Shown here: positions 1 to 8,316 of the stretch, in pieces
How the letters are laid out: each line of letters begins with the position of its first letter
Numbering within the stretch: position 1 is the first letter of the stretch
Assembly: GCA_022968985.1 (NCBI GenBank)
Contig: JALJPK010000041.1
Location: 1 to 32,151, forward strand
DNA from: Pseudomonadales bacterium
Lineage (GTDB): Bacteria; Pseudomonadota; Gammaproteobacteria; Pseudomonadales; Natronospirillaceae
Reading direction: 5' to 3'
Length of the DNA: 32,151 nucleotides
Program-made: the position numbers and the translations under genes
The notes under the pieces: generated by a model
What the model was told of the DNA's origin: nothing
Database searches by the model: none
Seen by the model: the letters and a program-made list of their open reading frames with translations, nothing else

Positions 1-88
1 AACCATTTATGATTTAACGCCTGTTAGCAATCCATTCTGTTTTTAGGGTCCACTACCAACAATTTGTTAACAAAATTGATAGCTTCAG

Positions 89-490
89 GTGAAATATTTG
101 GATAATTTTGAATTGTCATTTGGCAGTGATACTTTTGTTATTATTGCGTCTTTAATACTGGCTAACTCCCTGTTTGCTTTTGTCATTTATATAAATTTAC
201 GCGGAAAAAAACAAGACCCACACCAATCAAGTATTGATCGTAACAGGCAAATTGACACTGCGATCAAATCCATGGTTTATATGAGTATTGTGGTTGCTGC
301 TTTTGGAATATTAGCCGGATTACTCAACGAGTATGATCTTGATTATTTAGAAGCGCCTATGATGAGTTTGTATTTGCAGTTAATTATTGTATATAGCATT
401 AAAACCCAATTCAAGGCATTTAATATCGATGAAATTAACTTTGATGTTTATAAAATTGAGTCACCAACACACTCAACAAAAGAGGATTAA
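89..490 (+). CDS. Hypothetical two-helix membrane protein
   Basis: A 133-residue protein that I do not recognise. A GTG start is used; the preceding bases give only a weak ribosome site. Two hydrophobic stretches are visible, at about residues 15-37 and 62-80, followed by a third moderately hydrophobic region near 88-104, with a charged Lys/Gln-rich linker (about 39-60) between the first two. This fits a small inner-membrane protein. The stop is 2 bases before the next small ORF (493), which has a good Shine-Dalgarno overlapping the end of this gene, so the two are probably translated together. No catalytic motif is visible. The gene looks like accessory DNA rather than core genome. Confidence that it is real is moderate, and its function is unknown. 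Confidence 0.55.
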   Translation: MKYLDNFELSFGSDTFVIIASLILANSLFAFVIYINLRGKKQDPHQSSIDRNRQIDTAIKSMVYMSIVVAAFGILAGLLNEYDLDYLEAPMMSLYLQLIIVYSIKTQFKAFNIDEINFDVYKIESPTHSTKED

Positions 491-492
491 CA

Positions 493-627
493 ATGGAAAT
501 CATAGGATTTATATTTGGACTGTCGGGTCTTTCAATTGCAATGATAACTCGAGGACAGATTGAAGTATTAAGAGGAGATTTTGATTTACTTAAAAAGAAA
601 TTTGAAGAGGCGGATATTGTTAAGTAA
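493..627 (+). CDS. Small hypothetical membrane peptide (44 aa)
   Basis: A 44-codon ORF starting with ATG, preceded by AGAGGA at 481-486, a strong Shine-Dalgarno at good spacing. The peptide starts MEIIGFIFGLSG and has one hydrophobic N-terminal segment (residues 3-18), then a charged amphipathic tail rich in Lys/Glu/Asp (residues 20-44) with heptad-like spacing. It begins 2 bases after the stop of the upstream gene, so the pair looks like a two-gene operon. A one-helix peptide partnered with a small multi-helix protein could be a complex subunit, but nothing in the sequence identifies a role. Confidence 0.5.
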   Translation: MEIIGFIFGLSGLSIAMITRGQIEVLRGDFDLLKKKFEEADIVK

Positions 628-711
628 TAAATATATCGTAGAAAAGAAAAACATACTCAATCATCCTAAAATTAATTTTAGTATGTAAGAGCAATTGATA
701 CAACTTTAAGT

Positions 712-804
712 ATGAATAAAAATTTAATAATAAAGTCGATTTCACCAGATCATTTTAAGCTTGATAATAATCTATCGTATAATTTCGCAGAGATGCTGAT
801 ATAA
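712..804 (+). CDS. Possible 30-aa peptide ending at a hairpin
   Basis: An ATG ORF of 30 codons (begins MNKNLIIKSISPDHF) whose TAA is directly followed by the hairpin at 803-834. Gene-stop-terminator spacing like this is typical of a real 3' end. Against it, no clear Shine-Dalgarno lies upstream, and ORFs of this size arise by chance. It may be a small peptide gene or the remnant of a decayed gene. Confidence 0.2.
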   Translation: MNKNLIIKSISPDHFKLDNNLSYNFAEMLI

Positions 805-834
805 AAAAGGCCACTAATTAGTTAGTGACCTTTT
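803..834. terminator. Bidirectional rho-independent terminator
   Basis: A stem GG-C-CACTAA / TTAGTG-A-CC (809-817 with 822-830, one mismatch, loop TTAG), bordered by six A on the left and four T on the right. Read on the minus strand the U-tract is longer, so it best serves the converging minus-strand gene at 921-1559; on the plus strand it could end the 89-804 unit. Confidence 0.65.
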
Positions 835-920
835 AGAAGAAAATCATTTATCGATCCACAATTTGAACTTTATTTAATATAGCAATACAGGACATCTAAA
901 TGTGGATGATATTTTTAATA

Positions 921-1559
921 TTAATCGACTACAATAGTATAAAACCCAATAAACTTAACACCTCCTTTTGGAGTCAAATCCACAGTAAAATTATATCTTC
1001 TATTAAAAACCTCTATTCCTATAGAATACACCAATCCTGATAAGTCATCATGCTTTAATAATATATATTGTATATCAACATCTACATTTTCAACTCCTCT
1101 CTTCAATGTATTTAGTGAGGATCCAGATGATAAAAACAATTCATCCAATCCAACAGCAAGTAAAGTAAAAACACCTATAGATACCCCATCAACAAGTACA
1201 AAATTCGAATTAGAATAATGGCTACAATCATTAGTGTTCAAACACATATAATTTAACTCCACTATATTATCTCCTTCCTTCCTAACCGCATCCCACTCAA
1301 CATTTCCATTATCAATAGTTTTATAAAGTTTTGTTTTTGTGAATAAATTAACTTGTTCGTATTCATAAATCGAGCTTAGATCCCATACATCCTCATCAAT
1401 CTCATTATTACAAATGGCTATAGAATTAAATTGACTCACTAAATCTTCATATTTTTTATTATACTGTTTTTTTGAATTATCATAATAATCACACTCATAT
1501 AATGACGAATATGAATAACTAGAAACAAATAACAATAATAGAAATATATATATTTTCAT
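921..1559 (-). CDS. Hypothetical secreted protein
   Basis: A 212-residue protein that I do not recognise. The N-terminus (MKIYIFLLLLFVSSYSYS) is a clear Sec signal peptide with cleavage likely just before or after SLYEC. The mature part is rich in Tyr, Asp, Asn and Val and contains four cysteines (in the YECDYY, AICNNE, YMCLN and DCSH contexts) that could pair in the periplasm. The C-terminal half alternates hydrophobic and polar residues as in a beta-rich domain. A hydrophobic stretch near residues 127-147 interrupts it. The gene is alone on the minus strand and ends at the hairpin at 803-834. Base composition is even more AT-rich than the neighbours, consistent with acquired accessory DNA (inference). 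Confidence 0.55.
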   Translation of the reverse strand: MKIYIFLLLLFVSSYSYSSLYECDYYDNSKKQYNKKYEDLVSQFNSIAICNNEIDEDVWDLSSIYEYEQVNLFTKTKLYKTIDNGNVEWDAVRKEGDNIVELNYMCLNTNDCSHYSNSNFVLVDGVSIGVFTLLAVGLDELFLSSGSSLNTLKRGVENVDVDIQYILLKHDDLSGLVYSIGIEVFNRRYNFTVDLTPKGGVKFIGFYTIVVD

Positions 1560-1655
1560 CTAAACCTCTCAACAATTTGTTTATTTTAATTTCATCTGGA
1601 TTATCAAAAAATGGGTGTCGATTTTAGATATTTAGTTACATATTAATACTTATGA

Positions 1656-1886
1656 TTATTTCGTAACCATTAAAATCAAACCAATCAATAATACCACTCC
1701 CAACATTATTATAACTAAATCGGAAAAACCCTCTTTTTTATTTAGTTGATATTCAACCATCATTTTATCACAATCATCTGATGTAAATTCATGAAGACAA
1801 TTACCACAAGCTAAAACACCCTTAACTACCCAGTAACCACATGAGACACATGCATATTTTTTAGATATAGAACCTAATTTTTTCAT
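1656..1886 (-). CDS. Zinc-ribbon membrane protein (76 aa)
   Basis: A 76-residue protein with an N-terminal zinc ribbon, CVSC at residues 13-16 and CGNC at 27-30, which are the four expected zinc ligands. A charged linker follows, then a single transmembrane helix at about 56-74. The fold is that of small treble-clef/rubredoxin-like ribbons tethered to the inner membrane with the ribbon in the cytoplasm. The partner and process are unknown. It lies about 100 bp upstream of the secreted-protein gene on the same strand and may be co-transcribed with it. The ATG start gives a compact ribbon right at the N-terminus. Confidence 0.5.
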   Translation of the reverse strand: MKKLGSISKKYACVSCGYWVVKGVLACGNCLHEFTSDDCDKMMVEYQLNKKEGFSDLVIIMLGVVLLIGLILMVTK

Positions 1887-2207
1887 ATGTAAACCTTACC
1901 ATTACTTCACGGTATACCCGCTATCAAACGGGGAGCTAATTAATGAGTTCAGGGATAGAAACCCCAATTTAAATAGACCAAAAATCAGAATTTAGCTGAA
2001 AACCAACGGGGTCGTGTCTAGCATCTTGACAAGACACCAACTAAAATCCAGTCTAACTCTCCTTAAATATTCCGAGGATCAGGCCATTAGTTTGAGGTAG
2101 ACATTCAAACATCTAACAAAATAACAGGGGCGCACCTAGAACCCCAAACAATATAAAAAATTTAGTTGTCAGGGCAAGCCCTGACCTACAATCAACAAAT
2201 CCCTAGC
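1887..2207. other. Gene-free stretch with hairpins
   Basis: No convincing gene is present. The stretch holds an inverted repeat GTGTCT/AGACAC (2014-2019 with 2032-2037), several GGGG/CCCC-bordered segments, and a TGTAGG-type palindrome (2168-2190, listed separately) immediately downstream of the phosphatase-kinase stop codon. Confidence 0.5.
2168..2190 (-). repeat. TGTAGG-headed dispersed palindrome
   Basis: A perfect 8-bp inverted repeat, GTCAGGGC / GCCCTGAC, with a 2-base AA loop (2168-2175 and 2178-2185), followed by CCTACA. Read on the minus strand this is TGTAGG plus a hairpin. Elements with the same head but different arms occur at 10136-10235 and 31676-31840. It sits 18 bases after the kinase stop codon and may also act as a 3'-end hairpin for that transcript. 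Confidence 0.6.
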
Positions 2208-3923
2208 CTAAACAGCCAAACTAACAATCAGCAATAACAACAAAACCGCACTTATACCCTGCCAAAACAAAACCGGATTACGATTCATTAAAGGTGTATT
2301 CGTAAACCTTAAAAAGTCTTTATTCGGATTTTTTAAATCATATAAAAACTCTGACAAATTTTCATAACGACTTTCTGGTTTCATGCTAGTGGCTTTTCTT
2401 AATGCGCCGTCTAACCAAATAGGGACTAACGGATTATGTTGCATCGCCGATGTATATTTTAGTTTTTCAAATTGCTCTACTCTATTCGGTTTTAAAAACG
2501 CATCACCATAGGGTAACTGTCCTGTTAGCATTTCATATACTATTACCGCCAATGAGAACTGATCACTTTTTGCGGATCGAACTCCACCATAACGATACTC
2601 CGGTGCGCTGTAATGTAACGTACCTAATGCATCTTCGCGTTTTACGGTTGTGTGTATTTCATCAACACTTGCAATCAAACAACCACCAAAATCAATAATA
2701 GTGGCACCGTTATCACCTAATACTATATTCTCCGGTTTTAAATCTTGATGTAAGGTTTCTTTACGATGTAACGCTCGGATGCCTTTTATCATTTGTGAGA
2801 CTAATTCGATGGTGTCTTGAATGTCTAATTGTTTACGTTCATCAATTAATTCACGTATGGTTTGCCCAGGTAAAAACTCGGTTAAATAATATAAAAATGT
2901 GCGTTTTTTAGGTTTGATCACTTTAACCACATTGGGGTTATTTACACGCAAACCAATCCATTCTTCAATAATAAATCGCTCTATATAAGCTGGGTCATCT
3001 TGGTAGTTAACAGATGGAGTTTTCATTACTAATGTTTGATCGTCTTCGTTTTTTACAATGTAGATTTGACTGCGTTCACTTGCATGAATAATTTTTTTAA
3101 CTTCAAGACCATCTATTTTTTGCCCTACTTCTAAGTCCGGTGGAAACGGCAAATCTTTTAATGACGCCAATACACCCTGTTCGGTTGCTATATCAAGTTT
3201 TTCGATTTTTAAGGCCTGACATGAGATATTGTCGTTGCTGCCGACATCAAAAGACTGTGTTTTTAATTGTTCACACAATACCTGCATGTCTTCAATATTA
3301 TTGTTAATTATTTCTTTTATTTCATTTTCTTGTAGCCAATCGTGTACACCATCGGTGGTGGCTAAAAACACATCACCTTGTTTGGCGCTGTGTTTTTTAT
3401 AATCCATATCTAAAGTCACATCGGCACCAATCGCTCGAGCTAAATAACTTTCTTTTTTAGATAAAATGGTGACATGATCTCTAGTTAACGCTTTTAACTG
3501 TCCATCACGATAACGATAAATTCTTGAATCACCCACATGAAAAATATGCACTTGATCGGACTTTAATATTACAGCTGAAAACGTAGTTAAATACCCTCGC
3601 CCCGCCACATGAGACTGTCCCATACTCCACAACCAGCGATTAAGTGATTTTAAAACCGATGAACCTGAACGTTGTACACTCCACGAATCAGGAGTTGAAA
3701 AGTAATCATTAAGAAATCCTTTCACCACTAAGTTAGACGCCTCTGCCGCGCATTCTGCAGCACTCACACCATCGGCGATAACCATCACCACGCCTTTAGC
3801 AGCAAGTGCGGAATCCTGTGGAATTTTAATACCTAGACAGTCTTGGTTTTCTTCTTTACGGCCTTTGTCAGAAATAAATCCTGTACGAATGGCTAGTTTT
3901 CCAGATATATTTTCAATGGTCAT
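2208..3923 (-). CDS. PP2C phosphatase-Ser/Thr kinase fusion
   Basis: A bifunctional 571-residue signalling protein. Residues 10-245 form a PP2C-type phosphatase, with metal-binding aspartates visible at ADGVS (D51), GDSR (D132), TTDG (D191) and NDN (D231). Residues 270-530 form a Hanks-type kinase: beta-3 lysine K301 (LVMKTP), catalytic loop HQDLKPEN (392-399), DFG at 411-413, and APE at 440-442. The glycine-rich loop is degenerate (HASERSQIY), as is usual for this subfamily. A C-terminal transmembrane helix at 552-571 anchors it to the inner membrane with both enzymes in the cytoplasm. It lies downstream of the NarK-type transporter on the same strand, and similar fusions are known beside nitrate-assimilation genes in gammaproteobacteria, so it may tune nitrate uptake; the substrate is not visible from sequence. 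Confidence 0.9.
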   Translation of the reverse strand: MTIENISGKLAIRTGFISDKGRKEENQDCLGIKIPQDSALAAKGVVMVIADGVSAAECAAEASNLVVKGFLNDYFSTPDSWSVQRSGSSVLKSLNRWLWSMGQSHVAGRGYLTTFSAVILKSDQVHIFHVGDSRIYRYRDGQLKALTRDHVTILSKKESYLARAIGADVTLDMDYKKHSAKQGDVFLATTDGVHDWLQENEIKEIINNNIEDMQVLCEQLKTQSFDVGSNDNISCQALKIEKLDIATEQGVLASLKDLPFPPDLEVGQKIDGLEVKKIIHASERSQIYIVKNEDDQTLVMKTPSVNYQDDPAYIERFIIEEWIGLRVNNPNVVKVIKPKKRTFLYYLTEFLPGQTIRELIDERKQLDIQDTIELVSQMIKGIRALHRKETLHQDLKPENIVLGDNGATIIDFGGCLIASVDEIHTTVKREDALGTLHYSAPEYRYGGVRSAKSDQFSLAVIVYEMLTGQLPYGDAFLKPNRVEQFEKLKYTSAMQHNPLVPIWLDGALRKATSMKPESRYENLSEFLYDLKNPNKDFLRFTNTPLMNRNPVLFWQGISAVLLLLLIVSLAV

Positions 3924-4095
3924 ATAGAAGCCTTAACTGCTAGTGAGTTTAAATAGTTTTTAAATAAAAAAGGATTGTACATTAGCTAATACAAATTTAG
4001 TGTTTATTATCTGTGATGATTCTTTAGCTAATTTTGTATGGACATAAAACAGGAGATAAAAAAGAAAGGAAAATAGAATATTAAAAAATAAGCAA

Positions 4096-4114
4096 CGAGT
4101 TAATGATTAACTCG
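4096..4114. terminator. Perfect 19-bp palindrome after narK
   Basis: CGAGTTAAT-G-ATTAACTCG, 9-bp perfect arms, located 18 bases beyond the stop of the minus-strand transporter gene. On the minus strand it is followed by a T-rich run. It is probably a weak terminator or an mRNA 3' hairpin separating narK from the kinase gene. Its near-zero loop also fits a protein-binding palindrome. Confidence 0.45.
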
Positions 4115-4131
4115 CCGCTTAAATGTAAAAC

Positions 4132-5670
4132 TTAACTTAAATCAATTTTTTGAATGGTGCCATCTGCTAATACTTCGGTCATATGCCCTTGTGGTTCATC
4201 TAAGAACAATGCACATAAAACAGCAAAACTAATACCACAGGCAATCACAAAAAAGAAAGTAGAGGTACTAACAAAAGAGAATACCAATAAGAAAACAACC
4301 GCACCTACGTTACCATAAGCGCCTACTGTTCCTGCAATTTGACCGGTTAATTTACGTTTAACTAATGGTACCACTGCAAATACACAACCGGCTGCTGAAC
4401 CTAAAAAGAAAGAACAAACCATCATACTCATTACAACTAATGATAAGTGCCAGCTCTCAGTAATTTGTGACATAACAAAAAATCCAATTGCAGCGCCTGT
4501 TAATAAAATAACCAATGGTTTTTTACGACCAAATTTATCACTGATAATACCGCCTGATGGACAAGACAATACATCCACGGCTGCGAAACTTGCACCAAAA
4601 ATAGACACTGACATACCCGCTGCTAACCATGTTTCTTTACCACCAAAATTCATGGTTTTAAAATAATCAACCAACATTGAAATAACAGCTAACTCAGCAC
4701 CAAAGGTGACGGCATAACCCACACTTAAAATGGCCACTTGTTTAAACTTGTATTGTAATGCTTGATCCATTGGAGCGGATTGTAACATCGATTTATTTAC
4801 GCTAAATAACACTCTTGCTTGATACATATATAAAGCCAACAACAACGCATAAATAATGTAAGACGTAGTATTACTAATTAAACCTGATACTGCTTCAGCC
4901 CCTGGCTCTAACCCAACATTAATACCCGCTTCAGTTACACGCCATGTTAAAGCGGCAAGTGAACCGACCATTGGAATATTAATTAATAAACAAAATATAA
5001 AATCACGTTTACTTGTTAGCTCTAATCCACCAGATTTATTCGGTCTAAAATAAGTCGAGCCTGCTGGTGTATCGGTCATTTCACGATAATAAAAAACCGA
5101 ATATATCAAAGCAATCACACCGGTTGATGCAATGGCATAACGCCAAGCGTTTTCACCGTCACCAAACACATGCGCCGCAACAAAACCTAATGTAGCCGCG
5201 CCTACTGCTGAGCCCACATTACCCATACCTTTATAAATGCCTTCAGCCAAACCTAATTGTTTTGCTGGAAACCATTCACTGATCATACGAATACCAATTA
5301 CAAAACCAGCACCAACAAAACCCATTAAGAATTTAGCTAAGGCTAATACTTCAAACGATTGCGCCACTGCAAAGAAAAAACATAAAAAAGCGGTAGCCAA
5401 TAACATAGCCGCATAACTTTTACGTGGCCCGTATTTATCAACCAACATACCTGTCACGATTCTTGCGGGAATCGTTAACGCTACGTTTAAAATTAAGATT
5501 ATTTTCCATTCATGAGGCTGTAGATTTAATGCCGCTATGATTTCATCTTTAAATGGCACATGGCTGAACCATACTAAAAAGGTAACAAAGAACGCAAACC
5601 AAGTCATATGCAATACTTTTGCACGACCTGTAAACGATAAAAAACTGGATTTTAAAGTACTTTGAGACAT
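4132..5670 (-). CDS. narK: NarK/NasA-type nitrate/nitrite MFS transporter
   Basis: A 512-residue major facilitator in the inner membrane that moves nitrate and/or nitrite. About 12 hydrophobic helices are visible. Family marks are the motif-A segment GMLVDKYGPRKSY after helix 2, the Gly-rich nitrate signature around IRMISEWFPAKQLGLAEGIYKGMGNVGSAVG-type residues, and its second-half counterpart RKLTGQIAGTVGAYGNVG. I chose the ATG at 5670 (MSQSTLKSS), because the longer frame begins at a TTG, adds a segment MLAYLLHIQ without family character, and has no ribosome site. The downstream phosphatase-kinase suggests an assimilatory (NasA-like) role rather than respiratory nitrate/nitrite exchange, but no reductase genes lie in the window to settle this. 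The exact symbol is therefore tentative. Confidence 0.85.
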   Translation of the reverse strand: MSQSTLKSSFLSFTGRAKVLHMTWFAFFVTFLVWFSHVPFKDEIIAALNLQPHEWKIILILNVALTIPARIVTGMLVDKYGPRKSYAAMLLATAFLCFFFAVAQSFEVLALAKFLMGFVGAGFVIGIRMISEWFPAKQLGLAEGIYKGMGNVGSAVGAATLGFVAAHVFGDGENAWRYAIASTGVIALIYSVFYYREMTDTPAGSTYFRPNKSGGLELTSKRDFIFCLLINIPMVGSLAALTWRVTEAGINVGLEPGAEAVSGLISNTTSYIIYALLLALYMYQARVLFSVNKSMLQSAPMDQALQYKFKQVAILSVGYAVTFGAELAVISMLVDYFKTMNFGGKETWLAAGMSVSIFGASFAAVDVLSCPSGGIISDKFGRKKPLVILLTGAAIGFFVMSQITESWHLSLVVMSMMVCSFFLGSAAGCVFAVVPLVKRKLTGQIAGTVGAYGNVGAVVFLLVFSFVSTSTFFFVIACGISFAVLCALFLDEPQGHMTEVLADGTIQKIDLS

Positions 5671-6455
5671 TGAATCGTTGATCCTGAATAGACTAATTAA
5701 CTGTATATGCAACAAGTAAGCCAACAAATAAACCCTTTAAAATCAACAACTTACAAAGGCAAGATACAAAAAAGCACCAGAACAACTCTTTTTGTCGCAC
5801 CAGATTTGCTCAATCTAGTTATTTAATAGGTAAACACGTTTAAATCACATTAAAACAAACAAAATTTTATGACTCTCACATGCTTTGTATACTCTTCTTG
5901 CACAATGACTTATCAGTATGTGTTGAATATTGTGCAGTTCGAGCCAATACGTGAGCCAACGACAAAGTGAATTGGGTGTAAATACTCTGCAAATCCTTTC
6001 TTTCATCACCTAAAAACAATATTAAAAATACTACACAGCAGAGCCTGTACTTAATTTGAGACAAAATCACACAAGCTAAGGTTAAACTCACAATTAAAAT
6101 CAATAATATTTTCTTACGGACAAATTTATTTGATTAATAACCACTAGCTCAGAATCAATTGTACAAAAATAAAGCCAATTCAAAATAACCATTTGATTAA
6201 ATTGATCACTATCTTGTGCTTGTACTGATGTGTTAAATACTTCGAGCTTTATATAAAGAATATTATAAAACTGATAAGACGGCCTACTTGTAATCAATGT
6301 AACTTCGTATATATCAAACAAGAAAAACTTGTATTAACCCTTTCTAATAAATCCTACTTATGACATTTGTCACATACATTGATGACAAAACAGACTAACT
6401 TTTTGAGTCGCTGCCAACTAAACTAATTAGCATATTAATTAATTAAGTCTCCAAT
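5671..6455. other. Divergent intergenic region, narK and ABC operon
   Basis: A 785-bp gap holding the promoters of narK (minus) and the ABC-exporter operon (plus). Two minus-strand ORFs (5876-6103 and 6100-6321) start at TTG without ribosome sites and have random-looking composition; I do not call them. An 8-bp direct repeat GCACCAGA occurs at 5774-5781 and 5797-5804, 23 bp apart, upstream of narK. A TGACA cluster lies near the ABC operon (6361-6387). Confidence 0.5.
6361..6387. promoter_or_regulatory. TGACA-repeat operator candidate
   Basis: TGACA-TT-TGTCA (6361-6372) forms a short inverted repeat, and a third TGACA follows at 6383-6387. It lies 70-95 bp upstream of the ABC ATPase start. 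The operon encodes its own NarL/DesR-type regulator, which bind such short inverted or direct half-sites, so autoregulation here is plausible but only inferred. Confidence 0.3.
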
Positions 6456-7520
6456 ATGAACATTACCGTAGAAGTGCAATCGCTGTCTTACCGATACAAT
6501 CAAACAAATGTGTTAAATGACGTCAGCTTTAAAATCCATACAGGTGAGTTAATTTGTTTATTAGGCTCAAATGGTGCAGGTAAAACGACACTTATCAACT
6601 TAATATTAAATCGCTTAACATTATTAGAAGGTCAGATTCATGTATTTGAAAACGACATCAATAACAACGTCAAATCTAGCAACAGTAATGTGGCACAACG
6701 TATTGGTGTTATGTTACAAGACAGCACCGCACCCGAACGCGCTACAGTAGTTGAGTTAATTGAGTTGTTTGCCAGTTATTATCCAAATCCGCTTGATACT
6801 GAACAATTAATTATTGAATTGGGTATTAAATATATTGAACAGCAGCGTTTTGGTAAACTATCTGGTGGCCAAAAACAAATTGTGTTATTCGCTTTAGCGT
6901 TATGTGGTGATCCTGATTTATTATTTTTAGATGAACCCTCTGTTGGAATGGACGTAAATGTTCGAAGAACGTTATGGAAAATAATTGAAGAGTTAAAAAG
7001 CAAAGGCAAAACAATTATTTTAACCACCCATTATTTAGGCGAAGCCGATCATTTAGCCGACAGAATTTTAGTATTACAAAATGGAAAAATAATCGCCGAT
7101 GACACCCCCGATGTTATTAAAGCTAGATTTGAAAACAAACATATAAAAGCCATCAGCAAATTAAGTATTGAGCAAATACAAAATTTACCCTGTGTCAGCA
7201 AAGCGCAAAAAGTAGGTAAGTTTTATGAAGTGATTACAACTAATGCACAAAATACGTTAAAACAATGGTTTGTCGATGATGACAACCTACTTGATTTAAC
7301 AGTGACATCCACAAATTTAGAACAGGCATTTATTCAAATGATGCAATCGGATGAATCTGACAAGTCTTCTGACATTTCCTCAAAGGATTTAACAGTGACA
7401 TCCACAAATTTAGAACAGGCATTTATTCAAATGATGCAATCGGATGAATCTGACACTTCCTCTGACATTCCCTCAAAAACAACATCAAAAACCCCTTCCC
7501 TTAACTCAACTATTAATTAA
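6456..7520 (+). CDS. ABC-2 exporter ATP-binding protein
   Basis: A 354-residue cytoplasmic ATPase of the drug/antimicrobial-export ABC-2 class. Walker A is GSNGAGKTT (37-45), Q-loop Q88, signature LSGGQ (135-139), Walker B LLFLDE (155-160), and H-loop H192. The usual C-terminal motif of this class, here LEQAFIQMM, appears twice because residues 280-310 are duplicated as 311-341 (a 93-bp tandem DNA repeat), followed by a Ser/Thr/Lys-rich tail. This makes the protein longer than typical members of about 300 residues. It pairs with the permease starting 13 bases downstream, and with a histidine kinase and response regulator further on, an arrangement like LnrJK-LnrLMN or YvfRSTU of Bacillus, where the exporter removes membrane-active compounds. 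The substrate is unknown. Confidence 0.9.
   Translation: MNITVEVQSLSYRYNQTNVLNDVSFKIHTGELICLLGSNGAGKTTLINLILNRLTLLEGQIHVFENDINNNVKSSNSNVAQRIGVMLQDSTAPERATVVELIELFASYYPNPLDTEQLIIELGIKYIEQQRFGKLSGGQKQIVLFALALCGDPDLLFLDEPSVGMDVNVRRTLWKIIEELKSKGKTIILTTHYLGEADHLADRILVLQNGKIIADDTPDVIKARFENKHIKAISKLSIEQIQNLPCVSKAQKVGKFYEVITTNAQNTLKQWFVDDDNLLDLTVTSTNLEQAFIQMMQSDESDKSSDISSKDLTVTSTNLEQAFIQMMQSDESDTSSDIPSKTTSKTPSLNSTIN
7293..7478 (+). repeat. 93-bp in-frame tandem duplication
   Basis: Unit 1 spans 7293-7385 and unit 2 spans 7386-7478; both begin GATTTAACAGTGACATCC. The first 70 or so bases are identical by eye, and differences are confined to the last part. Each unit encodes 31 residues starting DLTVTSTNLEQAF, so the reading frame is kept. 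The near-identity suggests a recent event. Confidence 0.9.
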
Positions 7521-7533
7521 TAAGGAGCTGACT

Positions 7534-8286
7534 ATGTTAATTCAATCATTACAACGAGAATGTGTTTTAGAGTTAAAATTGGCAATAAGAGAACCTGCGT
7601 TTATTATTCCGACTTTATTATTTCCATTTATGTTTTATGTATTTTTTGGACTATTGTTTGGCCAATCAGACTCACAATCAAATAATCAAGTGGCCACCTA
7701 TTTAATGCTCACTTATGCAGTGTTTGGTATTATGGGACCCTCTTTATTTGGTTTTGGGGCTAACATTGCCATGGAGCGTGACAAAGGCTGGTTGGCTATC
7801 AAACAAGTTTCACCTGTGTCCGCCTTACAATTAATGTTTGCAAAATTAAGCTCGGCGCTATTTTTTGCTTTTATCATTATTTTAGGATTATTCTCTTTGG
7901 GTGTCTTATTTGGTGGTGTGTCATTAAGCTTTTTTACTTTTGTTAATTTATTATTTATCTTATTATTAGGTGTATTACCGTTTTGTGCGCTTGGTATGGC
8001 CGTTGGGTTTTGGGTAAATGGCAGCGCAGCGATTGCGATTATTAACTTAATTTATTTGCCAATGGCATTTTTATCGGGGCTTTGGTTACCTATTACAATG
8101 TTACCGCAGTGGGTTCAAACACTTGCACAAGCACTACCGCCTTATCATTTATCACAACTATGTTTAAATGTGATCGAGCAAGGTTTAGCTCAAGCTAATT
8201 GGATTCATATATTGGCCTTAGTTATCAGCACGGCAATATTTTTAGCTATTGCTATGTTAGGTTATAAACGAACAAACACTAAATAA
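7534..8286 (+). CDS. ABC-2 type permease
   Basis: A 250-residue inner-membrane permease that forms the channel for the ATPase encoded upstream. Six hydrophobic helices are visible at roughly 25-45, 55-80, 100-125, 135-160, 165-185 and 220-243. The hydrophilic N-terminus (LQRECVLELKLAIREPAF) is the elbow helix common to this class, and the segment FLSGLWLPITMLPQWVQTLAQALPPYHL is the conserved extracytoplasmic turn before the last helix. The ATG at 7534 is chosen because AAGGAG lies 6 bases upstream (7522-7527); a longer frame from 7444 overlaps the ATPase out of frame and adds non-hydrophobic sequence. Only one permease gene is present, so a homodimer is expected. Confidence 0.88.
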   Translation: MLIQSLQRECVLELKLAIREPAFIIPTLLFPFMFYVFFGLLFGQSDSQSNNQVATYLMLTYAVFGIMGPSLFGFGANIAMERDKGWLAIKQVSPVSALQLMFAKLSSALFFAFIIILGLFSLGVLFGGVSLSFFTFVNLLFILLLGVLPFCALGMAVGFWVNGSAAIAIINLIYLPMAFLSGLWLPITMLPQWVQTLAQALPPYHLSQLCLNVIEQGLAQANWIHILALVISTAIFLAIAMLGYKRTNTK

Positions 8287-8316
8287 TTTTAAACAGTAAT
8301 TAAAAGACATTTAAAT

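Noticed and set aside
1-88. Possible integron attC remnant (ATTTAAC ... GTTAGC near the left edge)
   Set aside because: Only one RYYYAAC-like core fits; no matching second core, no hairpin with extrahelical bases and no integrase in the window.
2450-2698. 82-codon plus-strand ORF within the phosphatase-kinase gene
   Set aside because: Antisense to the kinase domain with catalytic residues clearly encoded on the minus strand.
5671-5860. Sigma-54 promoter for narK
   Set aside because: GG and GC elements with 10-base spacing were sought around the two GCACCAGA repeats and not found.
5876-6321. Two overlapping minus-strand ORFs of 75 and 73 codons upstream of narK
   Set aside because: Both start at TTG without ribosome sites, have random-looking AT-driven composition and occupy the divergent promoter region.
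7444-7533. Extended N-terminus of the ABC permease
   Set aside because: This part overlaps the ATPase gene out of frame, and a strong AAGGAG ribosome site marks the ATG at 7534.
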